NCBI GenBank assembly: GCA_934438075.1
Contig: CAKSBF010000001.1
Location: 1-64,000, forward strand
Direction of reading: 5' to 3'
From: an uncultured Clostridia bacterium
Lineage (GTDB): Bacteria; Bacillota; Clostridia; UBA1381; UBA9506
DNA: 64,000 nt
Shown: positions 36,792-45,466 of the stretch, piece by piece
Layout: each line of letters begins with the position of its first letter
How positions within the stretch are numbered: the first letter of the stretch is position 1
Translations under genes and position numbers: made by a program
Notes under the pieces: model-generated
Told to the model about the DNA's origin: nothing
Databases searched by the model: none
What the model saw: only the letters and a program-made list of their open reading frames with translations

Positions 36792-38471
36792 ATGCAAATT
36801 GATAATTATAGAATAATAAAAAGAATAGGTACTGGCGGCAGTTCTATGGTACATATTGCAGAAAAACAAATTCGCGGAAAACTAAAAGTGAATGTTCTTG
36901 TCAAAGAGCTTCTCACTAAGTCTTTGGAAGATAAAATCACATATGTTGCCGGAAAAGGTTATACTATAGATAATGCCCCTCTTATTTCAAATGACATATT
37001 TAAAGAATACTTAAACAGTTTTGAGAAAGAACAGCAGATGCATGTATATTTAAGGGCTAACGGAAACCCTTATGTTTTTGATTTGCAAGATATCATTGAA
37101 GCAAATAATACGTATTATACAATTACTTCATACGAGAGTGGTTGTATGCTTATAGATAAAAAGTTTCATAATCTACATGAAATCATTTCGTGTATGATAA
37201 GCATATGTGACTGTCTCCATTCCATACACGAAAAAGGTGTGCTTTATCTTGACATAAGCCCTAATAATATACATATATCCGATTTGAAAATAGATGGAAA
37301 AAACGTCGCGCGATTAATCGACTTTAATAACTCTATAGAAATAGGGAAAGACATCCAAAGTGATACCTTATTTATAAACAACTCTTTTTCGCCTGTAGAA
37401 TTACTTGCATTATCCGAGGCGCTAAATAGCAACTATACTCTCGGCTTTTTTAGTGATACCTTTTCTTTATGCGGCGTTTTCTATTATATGCTCACAAAAA
37501 AATCGCCGTTTGAATATAGTTTTAACGAAGAAATAGAAAGTGAATATTTTCAGAATCAACCCGAAATTGTTAAGAGACTATGCTTAAATATTTTAAAAAA
37601 AGGTCTTGACGATTGCTGTAATAACAGATATCAAAGCACGGATGAAATAATCAAAGATCTTAGTCCTCTTCTATCAGTTTCAGACGAAACAACGCCATAT
37701 ATTGTCCATAACTTCTGTAAACCTGACCGTATACTACCCAACAATGATTTTATATGGATGAATGTTGATCGCTCTCTTAGGATAGAACGTTTCATAAATA
37801 TATATGGGAAAAAAATATCTCTCAAAAATACATTCGTGCAGCAGTATTGTGCAGCTAACGAACAAAATTATGACTGTATTCAAGAATTAGATTTTGTTTT
37901 AGATACAGAAAACACATTCTTGAATTTAAAAACTGCAAGGATAAATGAGCGCGGTATCAATGATATTTATTCTCTTCTTGAGGGTTCCAAATTTAAAACA
38001 TTAATTGTTATAAAAAATTGTGATACGTATTTGCATTCGGATTTGCTCGCAAAGTTTTTTGATGATGAGACATTCTTTGAAACTTGTGAATCAAAAACAA
38101 ATGCTTTTATTAAAGACGAGTTTTTAAAAACCATCGGAAGATTTTTAAATAACCCGATGCTTCATTTTATCTTTACATCGGAAAAGGCTGTACACGAAAA
38201 TAACCTTCCCTTCCATCAATTTGATTTCACTCTACAGGAAGTTCCCATAGAAAACAAAAGGCTCTTTTTTAAAAGTCCTGATAATACTGATCTGTATGTA
38301 CGATTTTATATGTATGCGCATAATTTCATTGCTGCTCATTTGCTGAAACGTACGAATGATTATGAAGATATGGGTAGGTTTTTTATGACATGTTTTGATG
38401 ATGATGTTCTTAGTGTAAAGGCATTGGATTTTGTATGTAAAGTAGAAAATTGCTTAGATGACATTATCTAA
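36792..38471 (+). CDS. Atypical Ser/Thr protein-kinase-like cargo protein
   Basis: Residues 1-285 follow the protein-kinase fold. The glycine loop is RIGTGGSSMVHIA, the VAIK lysine lies in VLVKEL, the catalytic loop reads LYLDISPNNI (HRD replaced by YLD, Asp and Asn kept), the metal-binding DFG is DFN, and FSPVELLAL takes the place of APE. The remaining 270 residues are not a known substrate domain; TLIVIKNCDTYL and LHFIFTSEKAV resemble the Walker B and sensor strands of a STAND-type ATPase, but no Walker A is seen. There are no membrane helices. It is the second gene of the integrase-linked cargo operon and ends 101 bp from tRNA-Lys. Confidence 0.8.
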   Translation: MQIDNYRIIKRIGTGGSSMVHIAEKQIRGKLKVNVLVKELLTKSLEDKITYVAGKGYTIDNAPLISNDIFKEYLNSFEKEQQMHVYLRANGNPYVFDLQDIIEANNTYYTITSYESGCMLIDKKFHNLHEIISCMISICDCLHSIHEKGVLYLDISPNNIHISDLKIDGKNVARLIDFNNSIEIGKDIQSDTLFINNSFSPVELLALSEALNSNYTLGFFSDTFSLCGVFYYMLTKKSPFEYSFNEEIESEYFQNQPEIVKRLCLNILKKGLDDCCNNRYQSTDEIIKDLSPLLSVSDETTPYIVHNFCKPDRILPNNDFIWMNVDRSLRIERFINIYGKKISLKNTFVQQYCAANEQNYDCIQELDFVLDTENTFLNLKTARINERGINDIYSLLEGSKFKTLIVIKNCDTYLHSDLLAKFFDDETFFETCESKTNAFIKDEFLKTIGRFLNNPMLHFIFTSEKAVHENNLPFHQFDFTLQEVPIENKRLFFKSPDNTDLYVRFYMYAHNFIAAHLLKRTNDYEDMGRFFMTCFDDDVLSVKALDFVCKVENCLDDII

Positions 38472-38482
38472 GTTTATGTGCG

Positions 38483-38504
38483 TTGATGTCAATATTGATG
38501 TCAA
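38483..38504. repeat. Tandem direct repeat TTGATGTCAA x2, att-site candidate
   Basis: TTGATGTCAA occurs at 38483-38492 and 38495-38504, a 12-bp period. It lies between the cargo operon and the tRNA-Lys 3' end, where integrase arm-binding sites are expected. Confidence 0.55.
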
Positions 38505-38535
38505 ATTTCAATTTTTACAATCCGATACACAAAAT

Positions 38536-38570
38536 AAGAACCGCTCAACCCTAGCAGTTAAGCGGTTCTT
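38536..38570 (-). terminator. Terminator after the tRNA genes
   Basis: AAGAACCGCT (38536-38545) and AGCGGTTCTT (38561-38570) form a 10-bp stem. It lies directly downstream of leftward tRNA-Lys, followed by a T-rich run. Confidence 0.8.
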
Positions 38571-38572
38571 AG

Positions 38573-38648
38573 TGGTACACCATCAGGGACTCGAACCCTG
38601 GACACCCTGATTAAGAGTCAGGTGCTCTACCAGCTGAGCTAATGGTGC
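38573..38648 (-). tRNA. tRNA-Lys (CTT)
   Basis: Read leftward it folds as a full cloverleaf. The acceptor is GCACCAT/ATGGTGT with one G-U pair, the anticodon loop CTCTTAA gives CTT, the T arm contains GGTTCGAGTC, and CCA is encoded. Its 3' end faces the mobile element. It is 6 bp from tRNA-Thr and shares its promoter. Confidence 0.95.
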
Positions 38649-38654
38649 ATGTTA

Positions 38655-38730
<76 letters not shown>

Positions 38731-38760
38731 AAATTTACTCTGCGCCGAAACACAAGTGCT

Positions 38761-38789
38761 ATTTTACCACAATCTCTTGAACTTGTAAA
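38761..38789 (-). promoter_or_regulatory. Promoter of the tRNA-Thr/tRNA-Lys operon
   Basis: Read leftward, TTTACA (38784-38789) and TAAAAT (38761-38766) are 17 bp apart, about 30 bp before tRNA-Thr. Confidence 0.75.
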
Positions 38790-38878
38790 GTGTTTTTTGA
38801 AAAAAAAATGAATTTTTTTGTTTTTTTCAAAAAATTTTGATTTTCTTGTAAACTTTACAATATTTTCTTGCATAGCTC

Positions 38879-38907
38879 TTTACAAAACATTTATTATTTG
38901 ATACAAT
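38879..38907 (+). promoter_or_regulatory. Promoter for riboswitch-folT transcript
   Basis: TTTACA (38879-38884) and TACAAT (38902-38907) are 17 bp apart. Transcription would start just before the riboswitch at 38920. Confidence 0.8.
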
Positions 38908-38919
38908 AAATATCGCTTT

Positions 38920-39022
38920 GGCAGAGTAGATTGTGATGCGTTAAGTGACAGACGGACGGGAAGTTGCCGCTGTACGAAAAAAGCATTTCGCTTTTGCGGT
39001 ATCACAGTTGCATTCCGCTGTC
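38920..39022 (+). promoter_or_regulatory. Tetrahydrofolate (THF) riboswitch
   Basis: The conserved THF-riboswitch segments appear in order: AGAGTAGAT, GCGTTAAGTG, GGACGGGAAGTTGCCG, TACGAA, then GCGGTATCA and TTGCATTCCGCTGTC, which pairs back to the start. These match the folE-motif consensus from memory of its crystal-structure sequences. It sits 69 bp upstream of a folate ECF transporter gene, the expected target. The folT ribosome site lies just downstream, so translation control is plausible. Confidence 0.92.
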
Positions 39023-39090
39023 ACGAAGAGTATATCTTGCATATCCTTCTCTTTTGTGGCAAATTTTTATAAGGAAGGGTGTGTTTTTTT

Positions 39091-39624
39091 ATGCCAAAAC
39101 ATTATCAAAAAACCAAAACTATGGTTATGGTGGCAATGCTTATTGCACTGGAAATTGTGGTAACACGTTTTCTGTCTTTTCAGACGTTAGGCGTGCGCAT
39201 CGGCCTTGGCTTTATACCGACCTCCATGTGCGCCATGCTGTTCGGACCGTACATTGCCGGGGCTGCCGCTTTTCTGTCTGATTTTCTGGGCGTGATGATC
39301 AATTCACGCGGAGGTGTCTACTTCTGGGGCTATGGCCTCTCACAGATTCTTTATGGACTCAGCTACGGACTTTTTCTTTACAAAAAAGAAAAAAGTTTTC
39401 GCAGAATTATCCCTTGTGTACTTCTCCAGGAAATCATCATTGGTATCGGTCTGCAAAGCTTGTGGCTGAAACTGGCTTTCGTTCCGCAAAAGGCACCGCT
39501 TGCTATTATCATCAGCCAATTACCGCAGTCCATTGTTATGGCGCCCATTAAGATTATTATGATTAAATTAATCTGGCAATATGCAGGAAAATATATAGAA
39601 AACAATATATTACACACAAAATAA
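39091..39624 (+). CDS. folT: Folate ECF transporter S component
   Basis: The 177-residue membrane protein has about six hydrophobic segments. Typical S-component features are the basic N-terminus, LIALEIVVTRFLSFQT and RIGLGFIPTSMCAMLFGP, the signature of FolT-type substrate-binding subunits. It binds folate and works with a shared energy-coupling module (EcfA-A'-T) encoded elsewhere. The THF riboswitch immediately upstream strongly supports folate specificity. I chose ATG 39091; a GTG at 39079 overlaps the AAGGAAGG ribosome site. Confidence 0.93.
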   Translation: MPKHYQKTKTMVMVAMLIALEIVVTRFLSFQTLGVRIGLGFIPTSMCAMLFGPYIAGAAAFLSDFLGVMINSRGGVYFWGYGLSQILYGLSYGLFLYKKEKSFRRIIPCVLLQEIIIGIGLQSLWLKLAFVPQKAPLAIIISQLPQSIVMAPIKIIMIKLIWQYAGKYIENNILHTK

Positions 39625-39674
39625 TTGTTTGACACATGATTTTTTGCAAATGATGAAGAAGGGAGAAGAAAAAA

Positions 39675-40826
39675 ATGTTCGCATATCTGGATAACAGCGC
39701 AACAACCCGTCCCTTTGACGAGGTTACACAACGAATGGCTGAAATTAATTCCCAACACTGGGCAAACCCGTCCTCTCTCCATTCCTTGGGACTTGACGCC
39801 GAAAAGATATTGAAAGAAGCACGCGATGCCGCCATGAATGCCATCGGGGCAAAAGAAGGACGCTTCATTTTTACTTCCGGCGGAACCGAAGCGGACAATC
39901 TGGCTATATTAGGCACACTTCTCTCCTCCGTCAAACGCCAGCCAAAATTTATTATCAGCAAAATAGAGCACCCTGCTGTATCGGAACCGGCCGCACACTT
40001 AGCTGACTTAGGCGCACGATGTCACAAGGTCGGCGTAGATTCCTGCGGCGTAGTTGATTTAACCGAACTGGAAAATTCGCTGGAGCCTGACACTGCATTG
40101 GTCAGCATTATGCTGGTCAACAATGAAGTCGGCAGTATTCAGCCCGTCGCTGAAGTCTCAAAGCTAATTCAAAGAGTTTGTCCGAATGCACTGTTTCATG
40201 TTGATGCCGTGCAGGGCTTTGGTAAAATACCAATTGACGTTGATAAAATGGGTATTGATCTGCTGACGGTAAGTGGTCATAAAATTAATGGTCCAAGAGG
40301 GGTCGGCGGCTTATATGTACGCAAACCAAACCGATTAAAACCGATTGTATTCGGCGGCCACCAAGAAGGAAATTTTCGTTCCGGAACAGAAAATACTGCC
40401 GCAATCGGCGGCTTTGCGACTGCAATTCATAAAACGATATCTCAAATGCCCAAGGAAACCGAAAGACTGTGCAGTCTCCGCAACCATCTTACCGCCTCTC
40501 TGCGCGGCATCACAAATTGCCGCATTAACGGCGGTGACAAAACCTGCAGTGCTCCGCATATTATCAATATTTCCATCCCGGGTGTAAAGTCTGAGGTATT
40601 GCTCCACAGTCTGGAACGCTGCGGCGTATTCGTTTCCACCGGTTCCGCCTGCTCCAGCAATAAGCCTTCACTCAGCCCCGTTTTATCAGCAATGGGATTA
40701 AGCCGAAAAGATATAGACTGTGCCATTCGTCTCAGTCTCGGCGCAGATAATACCTTAGAGCAGATTGATTATACCGCTCAGGCAATTTACGAGGCAACCG
40801 AGGAACTCCGCTCGCTGTTTGCTTGA
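39675..40826 (+). CDS. Cysteine desulfurase (NifS/IscS family)
   Basis: The 383-residue PLP enzyme converts cysteine to alanine plus a protein persulfide for Fe-S clusters and tRNA thiolation. Visible motifs are YLDNSATTRP at the N-terminus, TSGGTEADN, HVDAVQGFG, the PLP lysine in SGHKINGPRG and the persulfide-carrying Cys in STGSACSS. The long GSACSS loop and short spacing fit class I NifS-like enzymes. In many Clostridia the next gene is thiI; here a convergent acetyltransferase follows instead. It may be co-transcribed with folT, 50 bp upstream. Confidence 0.95.
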   Translation: MFAYLDNSATTRPFDEVTQRMAEINSQHWANPSSLHSLGLDAEKILKEARDAAMNAIGAKEGRFIFTSGGTEADNLAILGTLLSSVKRQPKFIISKIEHPAVSEPAAHLADLGARCHKVGVDSCGVVDLTELENSLEPDTALVSIMLVNNEVGSIQPVAEVSKLIQRVCPNALFHVDAVQGFGKIPIDVDKMGIDLLTVSGHKINGPRGVGGLYVRKPNRLKPIVFGGHQEGNFRSGTENTAAIGGFATAIHKTISQMPKETERLCSLRNHLTASLRGITNCRINGGDKTCSAPHIINISIPGVKSEVLLHSLERCGVFVSTGSACSSNKPSLSPVLSAMGLSRKDIDCAIRLSLGADNTLEQIDYTAQAIYEATEELRSLFA

Positions 40827-40852
40827 TAAGTGAAATAACCAGAAAAAATTTC

Positions 40853-40884
40853 AGGGCTGTCTTTATTGACAGCCCTTTTAATTT
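40853..40884. terminator. Terminator after cysteine desulfurase gene
   Basis: AGGGCTGTC (40853-40861) and GACAGCCCT (40868-40876) form a 9-bp stem with a TTTATT loop, followed by TTTAATTT. It lies between convergent genes and may serve both. Confidence 0.9.
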
Positions 40885-40906
40885 CCTCTAAAGCAATAAC
40901 ACAAAT

Positions 40907-41482
40907 TTAATATTGCTCTGTATCGTTTAAAATTCTCTCCAGTTTCTCCTTTTCTATGGTACGGATAGAAACCCATGGCAGCGGCTCTGCGGCATGCGGC
41001 GCAATCTTTTTTTCAAACCAACAAATATCTCTCCATGCACCGTTTTTATAGCCCGCCTGATGGTAGATGCCTATGCGTGCAAAACCAAGGCTTTCATGAA
41101 GCGACTCACTTTTCTGATTTGGCAAGGTAACACAGCCGTAAACCGTTTTGACGTTTTGCAGGCGCAAAATATCAAACAACATACGATAGAAACGCTTACC
41201 GATACCGTGTGATGTGTTGTCCGCATCCAGATAAACGGAAAGTTCCGCATTCCATTGATATGCCGCACGTTCCATATGACGATGCGCATAGGCATAACCA
41301 ATAATTTTTCCATTCTCCTCGCAAACTAAATACGGATAGTCTGTCCCAATATTTTTAATACGTTCCGCAAACTCCTCTACCGTTGGCAGCGTATATTCAA
41401 AAGTGATTACACTATTGATATACTGCTTATAAATTGCTAACAGAGCGGCACTGTCACATTCTTTCGCAAACCGAAATTTCAT
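40907..41482 (-). CDS. GNAT acetyltransferase (phosphinothricin acetyltransferase-like)
   Basis: The product has the GNAT fold: N-terminal FRFAKECDSAALLAIYKQYI, EENGKIIGYAYAH, AELSVYLD, and the acetyl-CoA loop region HGIGKRFYRML. GCVTLPN and FARIGIYHQAGYKNG, with the C-terminal DICWFEKKI, resemble the phosphinothricin/methionine-sulfoximine acetyltransferase (Pat/YwnH) branch. Substrate is not certain. The start is ambiguous: ATG codons at 41503, 41494 and 41482 are in frame; 41482 gives the usual family N-terminus with AAAGGG about 12 bases upstream. Confidence 0.85.
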   Translation of the reverse strand: MKFRFAKECDSAALLAIYKQYINSVITFEYTLPTVEEFAERIKNIGTDYPYLVCEENGKIIGYAYAHRHMERAAYQWNAELSVYLDADNTSHGIGKRFYRMLFDILRLQNVKTVYGCVTLPNQKSESLHESLGFARIGIYHQAGYKNGAWRDICWFEKKIAPHAAEPLPWVSIRTIEKEKLERILNDTEQY

Positions 41483-41620
41483 TTTTACATGCATCCCTTT
41501 CATTCTTTAAAACAAATTCATTTCATAGTATGGCAGATTGAAAAATTTATATATTTTGTTGCTTTCACCTTTCCTCTTTTGGCAAAACAGGTTATTTTAT
41601 AAATCAGTGCAGGTAAAAAT

Positions 41621-43366
41621 TTAAACCTCCGCTGTTTCTATAACCGGAAAAACCAAATTTTCAATGGCATCGCGCAAAATCGGGTGACGTATCACAAAGT
41701 GAATCGCCGGAGCTTTGTTTTTCGAGATCATCACCCACTCGCCTTCATGCATAATAATTTGAATATTGCGGAAGGCACTTTGCTGTGCAAACCGTACAGA
41801 ATAGTTTGCATGACTCTTTGCGTAACACTCCGTTTGCCGCAGATGCTCTAAATATTCCTCATATGTATAAAGAATATCATTTTCATAAAATAAATTGGAA
41901 AGGGAAAGAGCAACCGGATATCTTGCAAATTCTTCTCTATCCAGCTTAGGAATTTCATCCTCTATCACATCATGTTCCAATATATTTTCGCACCACACTC
42001 TTTGCGCCGCAGCGCCCTTTAAAATGTTATTAATATCTGCCGCAGGCAGCGAATGCTTCTGCAAAATATTTTTTAAATAGTCCTCGGACATAGTGTACAG
42101 CGGCAAAGCGGATAAAATATTTCTGCGTTTTCCATGTTTTTGCGAATCCGCAAATAAAAAAGAGTTTAACAGTTCTGCCGAATCTTCCCGATATATATTC
42201 ATCAGCGAAAGCGCCTTTTTTAAAATAAAGCCCGAACGTTCCTTATAATAGCCGAGTTCCTCTTTATTTTTAGTTAAATAATACTTTCCCTTTGCATGGT
42301 GTCCCGCTATACACTCTCCAACGAGGGCAGCGCTTCCCGATATATTTAAAAAATGGCCATACACACTGCTTTGAGCATTCTTTAAATAATAAGGTGAAAT
42401 CTGCCCGGTCATGTAAAGCGGAATCCAGCTTTCAAAACCCAACATCAGTTCATGGAACGGGCGGTTTAAGTTATGCACCACATTCAAATGCAAACCCTTT
42501 TTTAGCATGACAGCAAGCCCAAACATATATTTTTTAGCAAAATCAAGATCTGCAGCCATGTCATCCATTTGCATATCACTGCACATAAACACAGATTCCT
42601 GCGATTTTGACAAAGCAGTTGCCTTTAAAAAATCAAGCTCGCCGTTTTTCATTTCCTCCAGTCCGTAATAGCTTTTTGAAGTTGGAAACTGAAAAGGAAG
42701 CGTCGGCACTTTAATCTCATCAAAATGAATGGCACGAATATATTCATTCAAATCAAACTCATTCAGCTTATTTAAAAAATCGGTCATTGGATTTTTTATC
42801 CGCTTACCATGTTCATCACCAAGCAGCCATTTTGCCAACACATTTTCCCGATGCTTGGACGATTGAATTTTGTCCGCAGAGGTTTGCAGCAGCTCCGCTA
42901 TCACCTTTTTCTCATTTTCACCGTCATAACGCAAGGCAATATATTCAGCGATTTCCGATACAAATGCTTCAGGGTCAGAAGGCCTTCTCTGACCGCTGCG
43001 AATACGTGACAAATAAGACGAGTCATAACGTAGATTTTTGGATAAATCAGCTGCATTAATATTCAAAACAGAAAACAACAAATTCAATTTTGTTTGCAGC
43101 GTATCATAGGGGAATACCGCTTCCTTAATATACTTTTTCAGCTCATCTGTTACAGCACGAAGTGTGATACCTTCAATATGCTTTTGTTCTGCAAGCAAAG
43201 CAATGCCCCGGCACAATTTCTCAACATCCCCCGAATCCTTCTTCGGCACACGCGCCCCCGATCGGTAACGGCTGACTGTGGCAGCGGAAAGCCCGCATGC
43301 CTCGGCAAGTTCCTTTCCAGAACAGCCCAGCAAACAAATATATTCATTTAATTTTTCGCAAAACAT
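41621..43366 (-). CDS. Large regulator with two HTH domains
   Basis: The 581-residue protein starts at ATG 43366 with AGGTGG upstream. Residues 1-60 contain an XRE-like HTH (SGKELAEACGLSAATVSRYRSG), and residues about 90-140 a second (NAADLSKNLRYDSSYLSRIRSGQRRP). The rest is about 400 residues with no recognised domain, no membrane helix and no signal peptide. A protein with two HTH units could bind paired sites or two DNA copies. It is divergent from the SLH/leucine-rich-repeat gene at 43559 and may control surface proteins. Function is inferred only from domain layout. Confidence 0.7.
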   Translation of the reverse strand: MFCEKLNEYICLLGCSGKELAEACGLSAATVSRYRSGARVPKKDSGDVEKLCRGIALLAEQKHIEGITLRAVTDELKKYIKEAVFPYDTLQTKLNLLFSVLNINAADLSKNLRYDSSYLSRIRSGQRRPSDPEAFVSEIAEYIALRYDGENEKKVIAELLQTSADKIQSSKHRENVLAKWLLGDEHGKRIKNPMTDFLNKLNEFDLNEYIRAIHFDEIKVPTLPFQFPTSKSYYGLEEMKNGELDFLKATALSKSQESVFMCSDMQMDDMAADLDFAKKYMFGLAVMLKKGLHLNVVHNLNRPFHELMLGFESWIPLYMTGQISPYYLKNAQSSVYGHFLNISGSAALVGECIAGHHAKGKYYLTKNKEELGYYKERSGFILKKALSLMNIYREDSAELLNSFLFADSQKHGKRRNILSALPLYTMSEDYLKNILQKHSLPAADINNILKGAAAQRVWCENILEHDVIEDEIPKLDREEFARYPVALSLSNLFYENDILYTYEEYLEHLRQTECYAKSHANYSVRFAQQSAFRNIQIIMHEGEWVMISKNKAPAIHFVIRHPILRDAIENLVFPVIETAEV

Positions 43367-43488
43367 TTTAATAACCACCTGTTCCGTCTTTTTGTTTTCT
43401 AAAAACAGTATAGCACAAATTATAAAAAAAGAAAAGCTTAGGAAACACAATATTTCCAAAACAGTCAATGCCACTTTCGGAAATCCCA

Positions 43489-43518
43489 TTTACAATGCTT
43501 TCCAAGTTATGCTATAAT
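43489..43518 (+). promoter_or_regulatory. Promoter of the SLH/leucine-rich-repeat gene
   Basis: TTTACA (43489-43494) and TATAAT (43513-43518) are 18 bp apart and TGC precedes the -10. Start of translation is 41 bp downstream. Confidence 0.7.
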
Positions 43519-43558
43519 AAGCTAAATAAAATCCCTTATAATGGAAGGAGAAGCTATC

Positions 43559-45445
43559 ATGCTAAACAAAAAACAATGGCTCTGTGCGCTGCTTTCCGGT
43601 GCACTGCTTTTCTCTGCAACATCCCTTGGATATGCATGGAACATTTATGACTCCGAATATGGAATGGATGGTTATGAACAAAGCAAAACAGCTGTAACCG
43701 ACGATATGGAGGAGTATCGGCAAAATGATTCGCTCGAATCGCTTGTATATACTATCCGCGATGACGGCTCGGCAATGATTACAAGTTATTCAGCGAAATT
43801 CTGGTACGACTCAGATCCGAATTTTACGGTTGAACTTAATATTCCGTCAGAGATAAACGGTCACACGGTTACAGCTATAGGTGACGGAGCACTTCGTGAG
43901 AGCGCAACAAAAATTTCCGGTATCACACTGCCGCCTACGATAAAGGAAATTGGAAACAGAGCCATTGACTGTCGGTACTTAAAATATCTTAAATTAAATG
44001 ACGGGCTTGAAGTTATAAAAGACTACGCCATAAACTGCGGCGATGTGCTTGAAACGCTGGTTATCCCCGACAGTGTAAAATATATAGGAGATGAAGCAAT
44101 CAGCGGTGAGGCGCTTAAAAATATTACAATGCCGAAAAACCTCGAATATATGGGCAAGAGAATATTTTTCGGTTCGGCGTATGACAAAGACCCGGCAAAC
44201 CGCGTGGACGGAATACAATATCACGGACAGTATTTAATCGCCGGAATAAGAATCGGCTATGCCGAGCTTGACAGCTCCGACCCGTCAGCACCGACGCAAA
44301 ATAAACAGATCCACGAATGGGAAGCTGTGGGAGACATTGAAATCCGTGAGGGTACAACTCTTATGGGTGTTGACGCATTTGGAATGTCAGATATCACCTC
44401 GGTTAAATTCCCGTCAACATTAAAATCAATTTCAAAGCTCGGCTTTTATTGGTGTAAAAATCTTAACAATGTTGTGATTCCGAGCAATGTAAAAGAAATC
44501 GGAGACAATGCCTTTTCGTGGTGTGAAAGCCTTTCCGATCTTACGATTGAAGAAGGTGTTGAGCATATCGGTCAGGCAGCATTTTTCCGCTGCAACAATT
44601 TAAATGAGGTTACCATTCCGAGAAGCGTTACGCAGATTGATATGCACGCTTTCGGCTGGGATTATGTGAACGACTACGATGTGCGTAACGAAAATCTTGT
44701 AATTAAATGCTACAGCGGCACAGCAGCTGAACAATACGCAAAAGATAACGGATTTAAATGCATTTTGATTGATACGGGCGAAGTAATTGAAAAAGGCGAA
44801 CCCACTGCCGCTGCGGACGACAGATATGTATGTGAAGAAAAAGGCGAAAACTGCGCAGTAAAACGCTTTAAGGACTTAAAGAGTGCAGACGGCGACCCTG
44901 ACCATTGGGGAATCGAATTTTGCCTTGATAACGGCATTATGAACGGCACGGGAGACGATATTTTTTCGCCTGATAACACTATTACGCGTGCGCAATTTGC
45001 CACCATGTTTTACCGTCTTGCCGGAGAACCCGCCGCGCCTGAAACATCAAGTTTTAACGATCTGACGGCTGATTGGTACAAAAAAGCCGTAAACTGGGCG
45101 GCAGCAAACGGTGTGTTGAACGGTACGGGCGATACAACCTTCTCGCCTGATGATGTTATAACAAGAGAGCAGATTGCGGCTATTTTCTATCGGTACGCAC
45201 AGTCAAAAGGGCTTGATGTATCACTTGATGATTCCGACATTGTCTCTGCGATTGAAGGATACAACGACTATTCGGATATATCAGACTATGCGAAAGTTCC
45301 TGTCGCATGGTGCTTTAAGGAGAACGTTATGTTTATACACTCACTTAACGGATATGAATATGCAATTTATCCGAAAGCTGCGCCATCAAGAGCCGATACG
45401 GCAACGCTGTTCTATAATTTTGATTATGAACTGAACCATAGTTAA
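43559..45445 (+). CDS. Surface protein with BspA-like leucine-rich repeats and three SLH domains
   Basis: The start at 43559 has GGAGAAG upstream. A signal peptide (MLNKKQWLCALLSGALLFSATSLGYAW) leads to BspA-type leucine-rich repeats (IPDSVKYIGDEAI, FPSTLKSISKLGF, IPSNVKEIGDNAF, IPRSVTQIDMHAF). The C-terminal third has three SLH-type units, marked by HWGIEFCLDNGIMNGTGDD, AVNWAAANGVLNGTGD and a weaker third unit ending ATLFYNF. SLH units bind secondary wall polymers, so the protein is probably S-layer-anchored. It precedes a second leucine-rich-repeat gene by 21 bp. Confidence 0.92.
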   Translation: MLNKKQWLCALLSGALLFSATSLGYAWNIYDSEYGMDGYEQSKTAVTDDMEEYRQNDSLESLVYTIRDDGSAMITSYSAKFWYDSDPNFTVELNIPSEINGHTVTAIGDGALRESATKISGITLPPTIKEIGNRAIDCRYLKYLKLNDGLEVIKDYAINCGDVLETLVIPDSVKYIGDEAISGEALKNITMPKNLEYMGKRIFFGSAYDKDPANRVDGIQYHGQYLIAGIRIGYAELDSSDPSAPTQNKQIHEWEAVGDIEIREGTTLMGVDAFGMSDITSVKFPSTLKSISKLGFYWCKNLNNVVIPSNVKEIGDNAFSWCESLSDLTIEEGVEHIGQAAFFRCNNLNEVTIPRSVTQIDMHAFGWDYVNDYDVRNENLVIKCYSGTAAEQYAKDNGFKCILIDTGEVIEKGEPTAAADDRYVCEEKGENCAVKRFKDLKSADGDPDHWGIEFCLDNGIMNGTGDDIFSPDNTITRAQFATMFYRLAGEPAAPETSSFNDLTADWYKKAVNWAAANGVLNGTGDTTFSPDDVITREQIAAIFYRYAQSKGLDVSLDDSDIVSAIEGYNDYSDISDYAKVPVAWCFKENVMFIHSLNGYEYAIYPKAAPSRADTATLFYNFDYELNHS

Positions 45446-45466
45446 AATATGAAAGGGTGATGCAAA

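Larger units (their letters stand above)
26944..38572. mobile_element. Putative integrative mobilizable element at tRNA-Lys
   Basis: Integrase, excisionase, relaxase, RHH accessory, conjugation-type ATPase, toxin-antitoxin and cargo genes are contiguous. They end next to the 3' end of tRNA-Lys, a usual integration target. There is no type IV secretion gene set, so the element would need a helper for transfer. The left boundary is a guess: I found no second copy of the tRNA 3' end near 26.7-27 kb. Confidence 0.6.
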
